This document shows, piece by piece, positions 38,392 through 49,161 of a stretch of 64,000 nt of DNA. Source of the DNA: Bacteroidaceae bacterium. GTDB lineage: Bacteria > Bacteroidota > Bacteroidia > Bacteroidales > Bacteroidaceae. The translations under genes were made by a program, and so were the position numbers. Each line of letters opens with the position of its first letter. Position 1 is the stretch's first letter. The notes beneath the pieces are model-generated. The model saw only the letters and a list, made by a program, of their open reading frames with translations, was not told the origin of the DNA and made no database searches. The stretch covers positions 1-64,000 of the forward strand of contig JAILDV010000035.1 in assembly GCA_024688885.1 (NCBI GenBank), given 5' to 3'.

Positions 38392-39516
38392 ATGACTATT
38401 TCAAAATACATGATAGCAGGGGCGATGTTGCTGATGAGCGCATCGTCTGTGCAGGCGCAGAAAGTGGTGATAGGCAATTATGTCTTCCCAAAGGACCAGT
38501 CCTCCTACTATGGTGAACTGGAAGGAGGAAAGCCGAACGGAAAAGGTAAGACGACATTCAAGACGGGTGACACGTATGAGGGTGAATATGTGAAGGGCAA
38601 GCGTCAGGGTTACGGTGTTTATACGTTCACGGACGGTGAGAAGTATGAAGGCAACTGGCATCAGGATCATCAGCACGGGCGCGGCATCTACTATTTTGCG
38701 AACAACAACAAGTATGATGGCTTGTGGTACATTGATTACCAGCAGGGTTTCGGTACGATGTACTACTATAACGGTGACAAGTACACGGGCGAATGGCTGC
38801 AGGACAAGCGCGAAGGTCAGGGACGTTACACTTGGGCAAACGGCATCTACTATGATGGAAACTGGAAAGAGGACAAGAAGTCGGGCAAGGGTACCTTTGA
38901 CTGGCGTGATGGCTCCCGCTATGAAGGTGACATGGAGAATGACATGCGCAACGGACAAGGTAAGTACACCTATGCGAATGGTGACTTCTACACGGGTGGT
39001 TGGAAAGACGACATGATGCATGGAAAGGGCATCTACAAGTTCAAGAACGGAGATGTGTATGAAGGTGATTATCTGAATGGCGAGCGTACCGGACAGGGCA
39101 TCTTTACCTATACGGATAAACGTAAGTATGTGGGTCAGTTCAAGAATGGCTTGATGGATGGTTTCGGCACTTATACGTGGCCTGACGGTTCAAGATATGA
39201 AGGCTATTGGGTGGAAGACAAGGAGCATGGACGTGGCAAGTTCACAGGTGCTAACGGTGATGTGTATGACGGTGAGTGGGCTGCTGGAGAGATGAATGGT
39301 GAAGGTGTGCTCCGCTTGTCAGACGGCACGAAGTTCAAAGGTCATTTCAAGGATGGCATGAAGAACGGCAAGGGCGTGGAGGAATCTGCAGACGGCACCC
39401 GCTTTGAAGGTTCTTTCTTCAATGACCAGAAGGATGGCTCGTTTGTGGAGAAAGACAGGACTGGCAAGGTGATTCGTAAAGGCATCTATAGCCGTGGACG
39501 TTTGATGGGACAATGA
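38392..39516 (+). CDS. Secreted MORN-repeat protein
   Basis: Many YxGxWxxGxxxGxGxxxxxxGxxYEG repeats after a signal peptide. Confidence 0.95.
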   Translation: MTISKYMIAGAMLLMSASSVQAQKVVIGNYVFPKDQSSYYGELEGGKPNGKGKTTFKTGDTYEGEYVKGKRQGYGVYTFTDGEKYEGNWHQDHQHGRGIYYFANNNKYDGLWYIDYQQGFGTMYYYNGDKYTGEWLQDKREGQGRYTWANGIYYDGNWKEDKKSGKGTFDWRDGSRYEGDMENDMRNGQGKYTYANGDFYTGGWKDDMMHGKGIYKFKNGDVYEGDYLNGERTGQGIFTYTDKRKYVGQFKNGLMDGFGTYTWPDGSRYEGYWVEDKEHGRGKFTGANGDVYDGEWAAGEMNGEGVLRLSDGTKFKGHFKDGMKNGKGVEESADGTRFEGSFFNDQKDGSFVEKDRTGKVIRKGIYSRGRLMGQ

Positions 39517-39572
39517 GAGGGTTGAGAGTTTAGAGTTGAGGGTTTAGAGCGTAGAGTTGGAAAGAGAGGATT

Positions 39573-40385
39573 ATGATGATGGACTTGCAGGGAGTATTGG
39601 AAGAGGTGAAGCAGTTGGCTGTGGAGGTGGGAACATTTATCTCCAAGCAACGTGAGACCTTTGACCTCAGCAGGGTGGAATCGAAACATAGTCACGACTA
39701 TGTGAGCTATGTGGACAAGGAAAGCGAGCGGATGATTGTGGCTCGTCTGAAAGAGATTTTGCCGGAAGCAGGTTTCATCACCGAAGAGAAAACGACAGAA
39801 CAGCAAGGGGGTAACTCTTCATTATTGTGGGTGGTTGACCCTTTGGACGGTACGACGAATTTCATTCATGACCTGGCACCTTATTGCGTGAGCATTGCGC
39901 TGAGAGATGAAAAGGAGCTTTTGTTGGGTGTGGTGTATGAGGTGACGCGAAAGGAACTCTATAGTGCAACAAAGGGTGGTGGCGCCTACTTGAATGGAAA
40001 ACCTATACATGTGTCTTCTTTGTCAGACATGGACGAGGCATTGGTGATGATAGGCTATCCCTATAATGCAGAGGAGTATCGTCCTTTCTGCCTGAACCTG
40101 ACAGGACAGCTGTACGGACATTGTGCCAGCATTCGAAGCAATGGCAGCGCAGAAGTGGAACTTTGTTATGTGGCGTCGGGAAAGATTGATGTGTATGTGG
40201 AGTCATACATCCAGCCTTGGGATGTGGCAGCTGGTGCCTGCATCTTGTTGGAAGCAGGTGGTACAGTGAGTGACTATGATGGTGGAAACGAGTGCTGGAT
40301 GAGTGGGCGTCAGGTGGTTGCCACCAACGGTAAACTGCATCCTCGGATTCTGGAAGAGTTGAGAAGGGCGGCACAAGGCGGGTGA
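39573..40385 (+). CDS. Inositol monophosphatase family protein
   Basis: VVDPLDGTTNFIHDLAPYCVSIAL; WDVAAGACILLEAGG. Confidence 0.95.
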   Translation: MMMDLQGVLEEVKQLAVEVGTFISKQRETFDLSRVESKHSHDYVSYVDKESERMIVARLKEILPEAGFITEEKTTEQQGGNSSLLWVVDPLDGTTNFIHDLAPYCVSIALRDEKELLLGVVYEVTRKELYSATKGGGAYLNGKPIHVSSLSDMDEALVMIGYPYNAEEYRPFCLNLTGQLYGHCASIRSNGSAEVELCYVASGKIDVYVESYIQPWDVAAGACILLEAGGTVSDYDGGNECWMSGRQVVATNGKLHPRILEELRRAAQGG

Positions 40386-40438
40386 TGTATTGGAAACGCA
40401 ACAACTAACAAGATTATAAACCTTAATTCATTGACGGC

Positions 40439-40882
40439 ATGATTTTAGACACCCTTGAAAACATTGGCAAGTATGCCTCTCTCAATCCACTTTTTCCTAA
40501 AGTGGTGGAGTATTTGCAAAACACAGATTTGATGGCTCAAGAGCCGGGCAGAGTGAACATTGACGGCAACAAACTCTTTGTAAACCATAATGTGGTGAAA
40601 GGCAAGATGGTGGACGAGGTGAGAATGGAAACGCATAATGCAATGATTGACATTCAGATTCCTTTGTCATGCGCTGAGGTGATGGGTTACACACCCCGCC
40701 AGTATCTCCCCAAAGCAGAATATGATGCGGCGAAAGACATCACTTTTTATCTGGAGCGTCCTGAACAATACATCACCGTGCATCCGGGTGAGTTTGTCAT
40801 CTTCTTCCCTGAAGACGGACATGCTCCGGGCATTTCTCCTGTTCCTGAGTATAAGAAAGTGATTTTCAAAGTTAAAGCATAA
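40439..40882 (+). CDS. YhcH/YjgK/YiaL (EbgC-like) family protein
   Basis: EAHNAMIDIQIPL-like region; VHPGEFVIFFPEDGHAPG. Confidence 0.93.
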   Translation: MILDTLENIGKYASLNPLFPKVVEYLQNTDLMAQEPGRVNIDGNKLFVNHNVVKGKMVDEVRMETHNAMIDIQIPLSCAEVMGYTPRQYLPKAEYDAAKDITFYLERPEQYITVHPGEFVIFFPEDGHAPGISPVPEYKKVIFKVKA

Positions 40883-40888
40883 AGTTTT

Positions 40889-42952
40889 ATGGCTAAGAGT
40901 AATAAATCCAAGGTGGCTGCCGAGAAGAAGGCGGCTCCAGTGAAGCATATTGGCATCGTGAAGAATGACCCATGGCTCGAACCTTTCGAAGGTGCTATCT
41001 GTGGTCGTCATGATCATGCCCTTTATAAACTAAATGAACTGACGAATGGTGGCAAGCAGACGTTGTCTGACTTTGCCAGTGGGTATCTTTATTTTGGTCT
41101 TCATAAGACATCCAAAGGTTGGGTGTTGCGTGAGTGGGCACCGAATGCCACCGACATCTACTTGGTGGGTGATTTCAATGGTTGGCAAGAAGATGAGGCC
41201 TACAAAATGACGCGTATTGATAATGGCAATTGGGAAATCAAGCTCAAAGCCAGTCAAATGCATCATGGTGACCTCTTCAAGCTGAAGGTCAAGTGGAATG
41301 GTGGGGAAGGAGAGCGTATCCCTTCTTATGCCAACCGTGTGGTGCAGGATGACAATACCAAGATATTCTCTGCTCAAGTGTGGTCACCTGCAAAGCCATA
41401 TGAATTCAAGAAAAAGAACTTCAAGCCCGACACCAATCCTCTGCTCATCTATGAATGCCACATCGGTATGGCTCAGGATGCTGAGAAGGTCGGTTCATAC
41501 GTGGAATTTAAGGACAACATCTTGCCACGCATCAAGAAAGATGGCTATAACGCCATTCAGGTGATGGCTGTGGCAGAACATCCCTATTATGGTTCCTTTG
41601 GCTATCATGTCAGCAACTTCTTTGCTCCGTCCAGCCGTTTCGGTACACCCGAAGAACTGAAGGAACTCATTGACAAGGCACATGAGATGGGTATCGCTGT
41701 CATCATGGACATTGTGCATTCTCATGCAGTGAAGAACGAGATAGAAGGCTTGGGCAACTTTGCCGGTGATGGTTGCCAATACTTCATGCAGGGAGGTCGG
41801 CGTGAACATCCAGCATGGGACTCCCTTTGCTTCGATTATGGCAAGAATGAGGTCATCCACTACCTGCTTTCCAACTGCAAATATTGGTTGGAAGAGTTCA
41901 AATTTGATGGTTTCCGTTTCGATGGTGTGACCTCCATGCTTTACTACAGTCATGGTCTTGGCGAGGCGTTCGGAGGCTATGGTGACTATTATAACGGGCA
42001 TGAGGATGATGAGGCTATCGCTTATCTGACACTTGCCAATCTCCTGATTCATGAGGTGAACCCGAAGGCCATCACCATTGCTGAGGAGGTGTCAGGCATG
42101 CCTGGTTTGGCTGCTCCATTCAAGGAAGGCGGCTATGGTTTCGATTATCGTATGGCGATGAACATTCCCGACTATTGGATTAAAACCATCAAGGAGCTGA
42201 GGGATGAGGATTGGAAGCCTTCTTCCATGTTCTGGGAGACAACCAACCGTCGTCAGGACGAGAAGACCATCTCCTATGCTGAGAGTCACGACCAGGCATT
42301 GGTGGGTGACAAGACCATTGTGTTCCGTCTGATTGATGCGGATATGTATTGGCACTTCAGGAAAGGCGATGAGAACTTCATGGTGGATAGAGGCATTGCC
42401 CTGCACAAGATGATTCGTCTTTTGACTGCCTCAACGATGAATGGCGGTTATCTCAACTTCATGGGCAACGAGTTCGGTCATCCTGAATGGATAGACTTCC
42501 CACGTGAAGGGAATGGATGGGGTTACAAGTACGCCCGTCGTCAGTGGAACCTTGTCGATAATAAGGATTTATGCTATCACTATCTGGGTGATTTCGATGA
42601 AGCGATGCTCAAGGTGATAAAAACTGTCAAGAACTTCCAAAAGACGCCTGTGGTGGAGGTGTGGCACAACGATGGCGACCAGATTCTCGCTTTCTCACGT
42701 GGCGACCTGCTGTTTGTGTTCAACTTCTCGCCTGACAGATCCTACACCGATTATGGTTTCATCGTTCCGCAAGGCAGCTATGACGTGGTGCTCAATACTG
42801 ACAGCAAACTCTATGGTGGCAATGAATTAGCAGACGATTCAGTTCGCCACTTCACCAACTATGACCCAATTTATGAGAGGGACGGTAAGGGTTGGCTGAA
42901 ACTCTACATTCCAGCCCGCTCTGCTGTTGTTCTTCGTAAAAACGCTGAATAA
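40889..42952 (+). CDS. glgB: 1,4-alpha-glucan branching enzyme
   Basis: YLVGDFNGWQ; GFRFDGVTSMLYYSHG; MGNEFGHPEWIDFPREGNGWGYKYARRQW. Confidence 0.96.
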   Translation: MAKSNKSKVAAEKKAAPVKHIGIVKNDPWLEPFEGAICGRHDHALYKLNELTNGGKQTLSDFASGYLYFGLHKTSKGWVLREWAPNATDIYLVGDFNGWQEDEAYKMTRIDNGNWEIKLKASQMHHGDLFKLKVKWNGGEGERIPSYANRVVQDDNTKIFSAQVWSPAKPYEFKKKNFKPDTNPLLIYECHIGMAQDAEKVGSYVEFKDNILPRIKKDGYNAIQVMAVAEHPYYGSFGYHVSNFFAPSSRFGTPEELKELIDKAHEMGIAVIMDIVHSHAVKNEIEGLGNFAGDGCQYFMQGGRREHPAWDSLCFDYGKNEVIHYLLSNCKYWLEEFKFDGFRFDGVTSMLYYSHGLGEAFGGYGDYYNGHEDDEAIAYLTLANLLIHEVNPKAITIAEEVSGMPGLAAPFKEGGYGFDYRMAMNIPDYWIKTIKELRDEDWKPSSMFWETTNRRQDEKTISYAESHDQALVGDKTIVFRLIDADMYWHFRKGDENFMVDRGIALHKMIRLLTASTMNGGYLNFMGNEFGHPEWIDFPREGNGWGYKYARRQWNLVDNKDLCYHYLGDFDEAMLKVIKTVKNFQKTPVVEVWHNDGDQILAFSRGDLLFVFNFSPDRSYTDYGFIVPQGSYDVVLNTDSKLYGGNELADDSVRHFTNYDPIYERDGKGWLKLYIPARSAVVLRKNAE

Positions 42953-42955
42953 AAA

Positions 42956-44194
42956 GTGAACAATTACACAATATCAAGACAGAAGACCGCAGGATTCATC
43001 CGTTATTCCTGCGCTCTTCTGTTTATGTTATTTTCATTCTGTTATCTGTTCTTCTTGCAAGGTGAGATTCTTGCTGAAGCGCAGTTTGTCTATTCGAAAG
43101 GAGTCACCTCCTACAACATCCTGAATGGTGCCGTCATCTGTACAGCGGTGTTTCAGGTTTTACAATGGGTGGTGGCTCTCTTGTCACGCCTGCCTTCAAG
43201 GTATCATGCGTTGTCTTATTTGCCTTCCATGCTATTGCTTGCCATCCTCACAGATGTCAACAGAGATACTATTGCCCATTTTTCTTTCGGGGCATGGGTG
43301 TGGGTGGCACCATGCATTCTGCTGGTGTATGTCCTCATCGTCTTTCTTCTCAGAAAGATGAGTGATGCCAACACCGTCTCCACACTTAGCATCAAATCGC
43401 AGATGTACCCTAATTTCATCATTCTCTTTGTCCTCATGCTTTGCGTAGGTGCCATTCCTCAATCCTTTGATGTCTATCATTATGAGTTGAAAGCGGAACG
43501 CCTTATTATGGAGGAAGACTATGAGGGAGCATCTAAAGTGGGGGAGAGGTCTTTGCGGACCAGTGCCCGACTCACACAACTGCGCATGTATGCCCTTTCG
43601 AAGCAGGGACTTTTGGCTGAACGGCTTTTCGATTATCCTCAGCATGATGGTTCGCGAGGTTTGCTCGACATTGCTGACACCTCTTCTCTTGAACGTTTCA
43701 AATCAAGTGACATCTGTCCTCATTTGGGAGCCTATTGCGGAAAAAACATCCACACCACTGAACGGTACTATCAACGAGTGTTTGAAGATTCTCTTTGGAA
43801 CCAGAACACGGTGGATTACTATCTGTGCAGCTTGTTGCTCGATAAGAATCTGAAAGAGTTTCAGCGTCAGCTGCCTCGCTATTATAATCTCGCCGACAGC
43901 ATTGTTGGTGCTTACGACAGTCTTCCAAGAGCCTATCGTGAAGCCTTGCTTCAAATAGGGAAGAAAAACTATGCTCTTCAGGGAAAAATTGTGGTGGGTG
44001 CTGACACGCTTGCCGCGCTTTCCGATTATGAGATGGTTGACCGCTTCCGCGAATATAACGAATACAAAGCCACCTATGCAGATGAGACGGAGCGCATCAA
44101 TAAGACTCATCGTGAATTTGGCAACACCTATTGGTGGTATCATGATTTCAGTCAAAAGGCCTCAGGAGAGCTGCAAAAGATGGAAGAGAACTGA
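42956..44194 (+). CDS. DUF6057-like membrane protein (GTG start)
   Basis: N-terminal TM segments and soluble C-terminus. Confidence 0.7.
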   Translation: MNNYTISRQKTAGFIRYSCALLFMLFSFCYLFFLQGEILAEAQFVYSKGVTSYNILNGAVICTAVFQVLQWVVALLSRLPSRYHALSYLPSMLLLAILTDVNRDTIAHFSFGAWVWVAPCILLVYVLIVFLLRKMSDANTVSTLSIKSQMYPNFIILFVLMLCVGAIPQSFDVYHYELKAERLIMEEDYEGASKVGERSLRTSARLTQLRMYALSKQGLLAERLFDYPQHDGSRGLLDIADTSSLERFKSSDICPHLGAYCGKNIHTTERYYQRVFEDSLWNQNTVDYYLCSLLLDKNLKEFQRQLPRYYNLADSIVGAYDSLPRAYREALLQIGKKNYALQGKIVVGADTLAALSDYEMVDRFREYNEYKATYADETERINKTHREFGNTYWWYHDFSQKASGELQKMEEN

Positions 44195-44197
44195 CCT

Positions 44198-45547
44198 TTG
44201 AGGGCTGAAGTTATGGAACGTAAAGCACGGATTAGAGCAATCTTCACATTGTCGTACCCCATTGTCATTGCGCAGGTGGGCGGTATCTTTCAAGGATGGG
44301 CAGACACCATCATGGTGGGGCAGTATGGCACTCCTGAATTGTCCTCTGCAGGATTCGTCAACAATGTCTTCAATCTGTGCATCTTTTTCTTGCTTGGCAT
44401 CTCGTATGCCACGACACCGATTGTGGGAAATTATTTCAGTCAGGGAAAATATGGAAAGGTGTTGAGCACGTTTCGCGACAGCAATGTCGTCAACCTTCTT
44501 GCCAGTTTCTTCATCATCGCGTTGCTGTTCATTCTCTATCTCAACATAGACCATCTTGGACAGCCTGTTGAATTGCTCCCTCTGATACGTCCTTATTTCC
44601 TTGTGCTACTTGTCTCTTTGCCATTCATGTCACTGTTCAATTCCATGAAGCAGTTTCTGGATGCATTGGGTGACACCAAGACTCCCATGTGGGTGATGCT
44701 TGGTGGCAACATCCTCAACCTCATCCTCAACTACGTGTTCATTTTCACGCTCGATATGGGACTGTTGGGCGCTGGTATTGCCACGCTGATTTCCCGTGCG
44801 GTGATGCCCCTCGTCATCTACGTGATTATCAAACGGGGAAAGTTGCTTCGTTCCCCCAATTTCGTGAATGCTGAAAAGGATGTGGACAAAGATGGTGTGC
44901 AGTCTCTTTTCAAGTTGGGACTTCCCATCTCCATCCAGTTGTGTCTTGAAGCAGGTTCTTTCAATGTGGTTGTCATTTTCTTGGGATGGATAGGCGCTGC
45001 AGCATTGGCAGCCCATCAGATTATGAATACCGTTTGCACCCTCGCTTTCATGGTTTATTATGGAATCGGTGCAGCTGCAGCCATCCGCATTGCCTATTTC
45101 CGAGGACAAGGCGAGTGGGAGGAGGTGCGTAAGACTGCCAGCACCGCCTTTTGGATGTGCCTTTCTTCGGGCGTGGTTATCATTACTGCCATTTGCTTGC
45201 TGAGTCCACAAATAGCTTCTCTCTTCACCACCGATGAAGAGGTCACCATGCTGTTCTTCTCATTCCTGCCTTGTATGGTTTGTTACCAGGCGGGTGATTG
45301 TCTTCAGGTTATCTATGCTAATGCCCTTCGTGCCGTTGAGCATGTGCGTGCCATGATGCTTTCTGCCTTCATAGCCTATTGCCTCATCAGCGTCCCCCTT
45401 GCTTATGTGTTCGCATTCCCGTTAGGAATGGGTGCCGTAGGTGTTTGGTGGTCATTCCCCTTTGGACTTTCATTTGCAGGATTTTCCTACTATGCTCTCT
45501 TTCATCGTTTAACCAAGAAGCAGTCTTCCATCCCTGACACTTTCTGA
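44198..45547 (+). CDS. MATE family efflux transporter
   Basis: ILTYPIVIAQVGGIFQGWADTIMVGQYG-like MATE N-terminus; 12-TM pattern. Confidence 0.93.
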   Translation: MRAEVMERKARIRAIFTLSYPIVIAQVGGIFQGWADTIMVGQYGTPELSSAGFVNNVFNLCIFFLLGISYATTPIVGNYFSQGKYGKVLSTFRDSNVVNLLASFFIIALLFILYLNIDHLGQPVELLPLIRPYFLVLLVSLPFMSLFNSMKQFLDALGDTKTPMWVMLGGNILNLILNYVFIFTLDMGLLGAGIATLISRAVMPLVIYVIIKRGKLLRSPNFVNAEKDVDKDGVQSLFKLGLPISIQLCLEAGSFNVVVIFLGWIGAAALAAHQIMNTVCTLAFMVYYGIGAAAAIRIAYFRGQGEWEEVRKTASTAFWMCLSSGVVIITAICLLSPQIASLFTTDEEVTMLFFSFLPCMVCYQAGDCLQVIYANALRAVEHVRAMMLSAFIAYCLISVPLAYVFAFPLGMGAVGVWWSFPFGLSFAGFSYYALFHRLTKKQSSIPDTF

Positions 45548-45557
45548 TTTTGGGGCG

Positions 45558-48140
45558 CTAAACATTCTCCAGTTCCTTCTTGAGAAAAGCCGCGGTAATA
45601 CCTTTCCCGCTTTTTGCTACAGCCTCTGGTGTGCCAGTCACTACCACGGTGCCACCTTCTCTTCCTCCTTCGGGACCCATATCAATAATGTGGTCTGCAA
45701 GTTTGATGACATCAAGGTTGTGCTCAATGACAATGACGGTGTTACCTTTATCGACGAGACGGTTCAACACCACCATGAGGGTACGGATGTCCTCAAAGTG
45801 CAGTCCTGTGGTAGGCTCGTCGAGAATGTAGAGTGTCTTGCCTGTGTCTTTCTTGGCAAGCTCGGTAGCGAGTTTCACACGTTGGCTCTCACCACCGCTG
45901 AGGGTGCTGGAGGGTTGCCCCAGTTTGATGTAGCCGAGTCCTACGTCTTGCAACACCTTGATTTTTTGGAGAATCTTCGGTTGGTTCTCGAAAAACTCCA
46001 CTGCCTGATTGATGGTCATGTCAAGCACATCGGAGATGCTTTTCCCCTTGAAGCGCACTTCCAAAGTTTCACGGTTGTAGCGTTTGCCATGACATGCCTC
46101 GCAAGGCACGAGCACATCAGGCAGAAAGTTCATCTGTATGGTCTTATAGCCATTGCCGCCACAAACTTCACATCGTCCACCTGCCACGTTGAAGGAGAAG
46201 CGCCCCGGCTTGTAAGCACGCATCTTCGACTCTGGCATTTCAACAAAGAGTTTACGGATGTCCGTGAAAACATCGGTGTAGGTGGCAGGGTTGCTTCGAG
46301 GGGTGCGACCAAGGGGCGACTGATCCACGCTCACTACCTTGTCAATGTTTTCAAGTCCTTCAATTTTATCAAAATTAAGCGGCTCTTGATGAGAGTGATA
46401 GAAATATTGGCTCAAGTAAGGCTGCAAGGTTTCGTTAATCAATGTTGACTTTCCGCTTCCACTCACTCCGGTCACACACACCAGCATTCCAAGTGGAATC
46501 TCCACACTCACATCTTTCAGATTGTTGCCCTTGGCTCCGACGATGCGCAGGGTTTTTCCATTGCCCTTTCTCCGATGGTCTGGCACCTCTATTTTTTCCT
46601 TGCCGTTGAGAAAACGTGAAGTGAGGGTGTCGGTCTTCAACATGTCCTTTGGAGTTCCCTGAAAGACCACTTCACCGCCTTTCCGTCCAGCCATGGGACC
46701 CATATCCACAATATAGTCAGCATTGAGCATCATGTCCTTGTCGTGCTCCACCACAATCACGGTGTTGCCCTCATCGCGCAGTTCCTTCAGCGAATGGATG
46801 AGCCGCACATTGTCGCGCTGATGCAGCCCGATGCTCGGTTCATCCAAGATGTAGAGCACATTCACCAGCTTCGTGCCAATCTGAGTGGCAAGGCGTATGC
46901 GTTGGCTTTCACCACCGCTGAGACTCACCGAACTGCGTGAGAGACTCAAATAGTGAAGTCCCACGTCCAGAAGAAACTTCAGTCGGGTGCTGATTTCCTT
47001 GATAATCTCATGGGCGATGGCGCGTTGTTTGGAATCCATGTTCTCCTCCACGGTGGTCACCCAGTCATACAGTTGTTGCAACTCCATGTCAGACACTTCG
47101 CTGATGTTCTTGCCATCAATGCGGAAATGCAGTGCCTCCTTATTCAGGCGTTTGCCACCACATTCTGGACACACCACCATCTTGTCAACCGACTCTTCCC
47201 ACTTGCGCGCCCACTCCTTCTGTTCTTCTATGCCAAGGCTTTGCACATAGTTCGCCATTTCCTGATAATCCACATTGTTGATGTCAACAGCAGGCACCAC
47301 ACCCAGCCCTTTGCAGTGTGGACAGGCGCCCTGTGGAGAGTTGAACGAGAAATTGTTGGGGGCAGGGTCACGGTAACACAAGCCAGTGGTGGGGCACATG
47401 AGCTTCTTCGAAAAATGCTTCAAGTCACTTGTCTCTTTGTCAACCACCATCACCTGTCCTTCTCCCATCTTCATCGCCACTTCAAGGCTCTTTTTCAGCC
47501 GTTCCTCGTCCTTGTCGTTGACGGCGAGCTTGTCAATGACCACTTCAATGTCGTGGTTCTTGTATCTGTCCACCTTCATCCCTTCTGTCACATCCACGAT
47601 TTCTCCATCCACACGGGCATAAAGATAGCCCTTCTTTCGGATGCTGTCAAAGAGTTCTCGGTAGTGTCCTTTTCTGCTTTGCACCACAGGTGCCAGAAGG
47701 AAAATGCGCTTGCCGTTGTACTGTTCCAAGAGCAACCGCATCACATCTTCTTCGGTGTATTTGACCATTTTCTCCCCTGTCTCATAGCTGAAAGCTTCGC
47801 CAGCACGGGCATAGAGCAATCGCAGATAGTCATAGACCTCCGTCACCGTTCCAACTGTTGAACGCGGGTTCTTGTTGGTGGTTTTCTGTTCAATGCTGAT
47901 GACAGGAGAGAGTCCGCTGATTTTATCCACATCAGGACGTTCCATCCCTCCCAGAAAATTGCGGATATAAGCACTGAAGGTCTCGATGTACCGTCTCTGA
48001 CCTTCAGCGAAAATGGTGTCGAATGCCAGCGATGACTTGCCGCTGCCGCTCAACCCTGTGATGACCGTCAAACTGTTGCGAGGAATCTCCACATCCACAT
48101 TCTTCAGGTTGTGAACCCTCGCCCCTTCAATCTTGATCAT
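45558..48140 (-). CDS. uvrA: Excinuclease ABC subunit A
   Basis: TVITGLSGSGKSSLAFDTIFAEGQRRYIE; LSGGESQRIRLA; two ABC domains. Confidence 0.95.
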   Translation of the reverse strand: MIKIEGARVHNLKNVDVEIPRNSLTVITGLSGSGKSSLAFDTIFAEGQRRYIETFSAYIRNFLGGMERPDVDKISGLSPVISIEQKTTNKNPRSTVGTVTEVYDYLRLLYARAGEAFSYETGEKMVKYTEEDVMRLLLEQYNGKRIFLLAPVVQSRKGHYRELFDSIRKKGYLYARVDGEIVDVTEGMKVDRYKNHDIEVVIDKLAVNDKDEERLKKSLEVAMKMGEGQVMVVDKETSDLKHFSKKLMCPTTGLCYRDPAPNNFSFNSPQGACPHCKGLGVVPAVDINNVDYQEMANYVQSLGIEEQKEWARKWEESVDKMVVCPECGGKRLNKEALHFRIDGKNISEVSDMELQQLYDWVTTVEENMDSKQRAIAHEIIKEISTRLKFLLDVGLHYLSLSRSSVSLSGGESQRIRLATQIGTKLVNVLYILDEPSIGLHQRDNVRLIHSLKELRDEGNTVIVVEHDKDMMLNADYIVDMGPMAGRKGGEVVFQGTPKDMLKTDTLTSRFLNGKEKIEVPDHRRKGNGKTLRIVGAKGNNLKDVSVEIPLGMLVCVTGVSGSGKSTLINETLQPYLSQYFYHSHQEPLNFDKIEGLENIDKVVSVDQSPLGRTPRSNPATYTDVFTDIRKLFVEMPESKMRAYKPGRFSFNVAGGRCEVCGGNGYKTIQMNFLPDVLVPCEACHGKRYNRETLEVRFKGKSISDVLDMTINQAVEFFENQPKILQKIKVLQDVGLGYIKLGQPSSTLSGGESQRVKLATELAKKDTGKTLYILDEPTTGLHFEDIRTLMVVLNRLVDKGNTVIVIEHNLDVIKLADHIIDMGPEGGREGGTVVVTGTPEAVAKSGKGITAAFLKKELENV

Positions 48141-49030
48141 GAGCCAGACCCTCCTCCTTCAGTGGTCTCCATGCCCTCACGGAATCCCTGCAACACGTTG
48201 ATGCTTTGTTTAATCTTGTATTTCACACCATCACTTCCCTCTGCTTCGAGGTGCAGGATGTAAACTCCGTTCTTCACATACTCTCCATGATACTTTCCGT
48301 CCCACAGAATCAGTTTGTTCGGTTCTCCTTCCACATGCTGTGCCGTTTCCAGCGTGGTGGAGTGCAGTTTCACTCCCCAGCGGTCAAAGAACTTGGCATC
48401 AAGTTTCACGATGGATTGTGCAGTGATGCGGTACGTGTCGTTGATGCTGTCGTTGTTGGGCGTGAATCCGTCAGGATAAGTCAGTTTTGACTCACTGATG
48501 ACGATGCTGATGGGGTCACTCTCATACTCGATGGTGTCGTTGTTCAGCGAGAAGGTCACATACAGCTTGGCATTGTAGCCTCCCGATTTGGTGAGCGTGT
48601 AGGTGGTGTTTTCCTCAAAACGTGTCACCAGTGGAGACTCCTCAGTTCCATTGTCCTTGGTGCTCCAGATCCTCCATTCACAATGGCTTTTGTAGTTCTC
48701 TGGATTACCGATGTTGGCAAACAGGCGTAGCTCTACAGGAGCCTGTGCCGTTTGTGACTCTCCCGGATTCACCACTACCGTGTCCTCATCATCTATCGAA
48801 TAGAGTAGGATGTAGGGGGCTGCACCTGTTTCGTCAGGGACGGCAGGGATGACTCTCGGGTTGACCTCTTCAGTCTCTTCCGTATCTTGTCTTGTCATGA
48901 TGTCATAAACATCCTGCTCATCAGCTTCCTTGCTGCAAGCCAACAGCATCATGACGCCGCAAATCGCCCATATGAATTTTGTCTTAACGCTCATTCTTTT
49001 CTTTCTGTCAATCTGTTCTTTTTGATGCAA
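48137..49030 (-). CDS. Lipoprotein with gliding-motility-type (CHU_C-like) C-terminal domain
   Basis: YPDGFTPNNDSINDTYRI...FFDRWGVKLHS...WDGKYHGEYVKNGVYILHLEA. Confidence 0.85.
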   Translation of the reverse strand: MHQKEQIDRKKRMSVKTKFIWAICGVMMLLACSKEADEQDVYDIMTRQDTEETEEVNPRVIPAVPDETGAAPYILLYSIDDEDTVVVNPGESQTAQAPVELRLFANIGNPENYKSHCEWRIWSTKDNGTEESPLVTRFEENTTYTLTKSGGYNAKLYVTFSLNNDTIEYESDPISIVISESKLTYPDGFTPNNDSINDTYRITAQSIVKLDAKFFDRWGVKLHSTTLETAQHVEGEPNKLILWDGKYHGEYVKNGVYILHLEAEGSDGVKYKIKQSINVLQGFREGMETTEGGGSGS

Positions 49031-49161
49031 ATTTAGCTATTCTCTTCTTGAAATCGTACGAATTTCATCTTAAAAACACTCAACAAGCGGTTTTAATTTG
49101 TTCGGAATGGCATTTTTTTACTAATTTTGTGCCCTGAAATCATACGAATACTTAAATAACG

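Noticed and set aside
46953-47861. 302-aa antisense ORF in uvrA
   Set aside because: Shadow ORF opposite conserved uvrA coding sequence.
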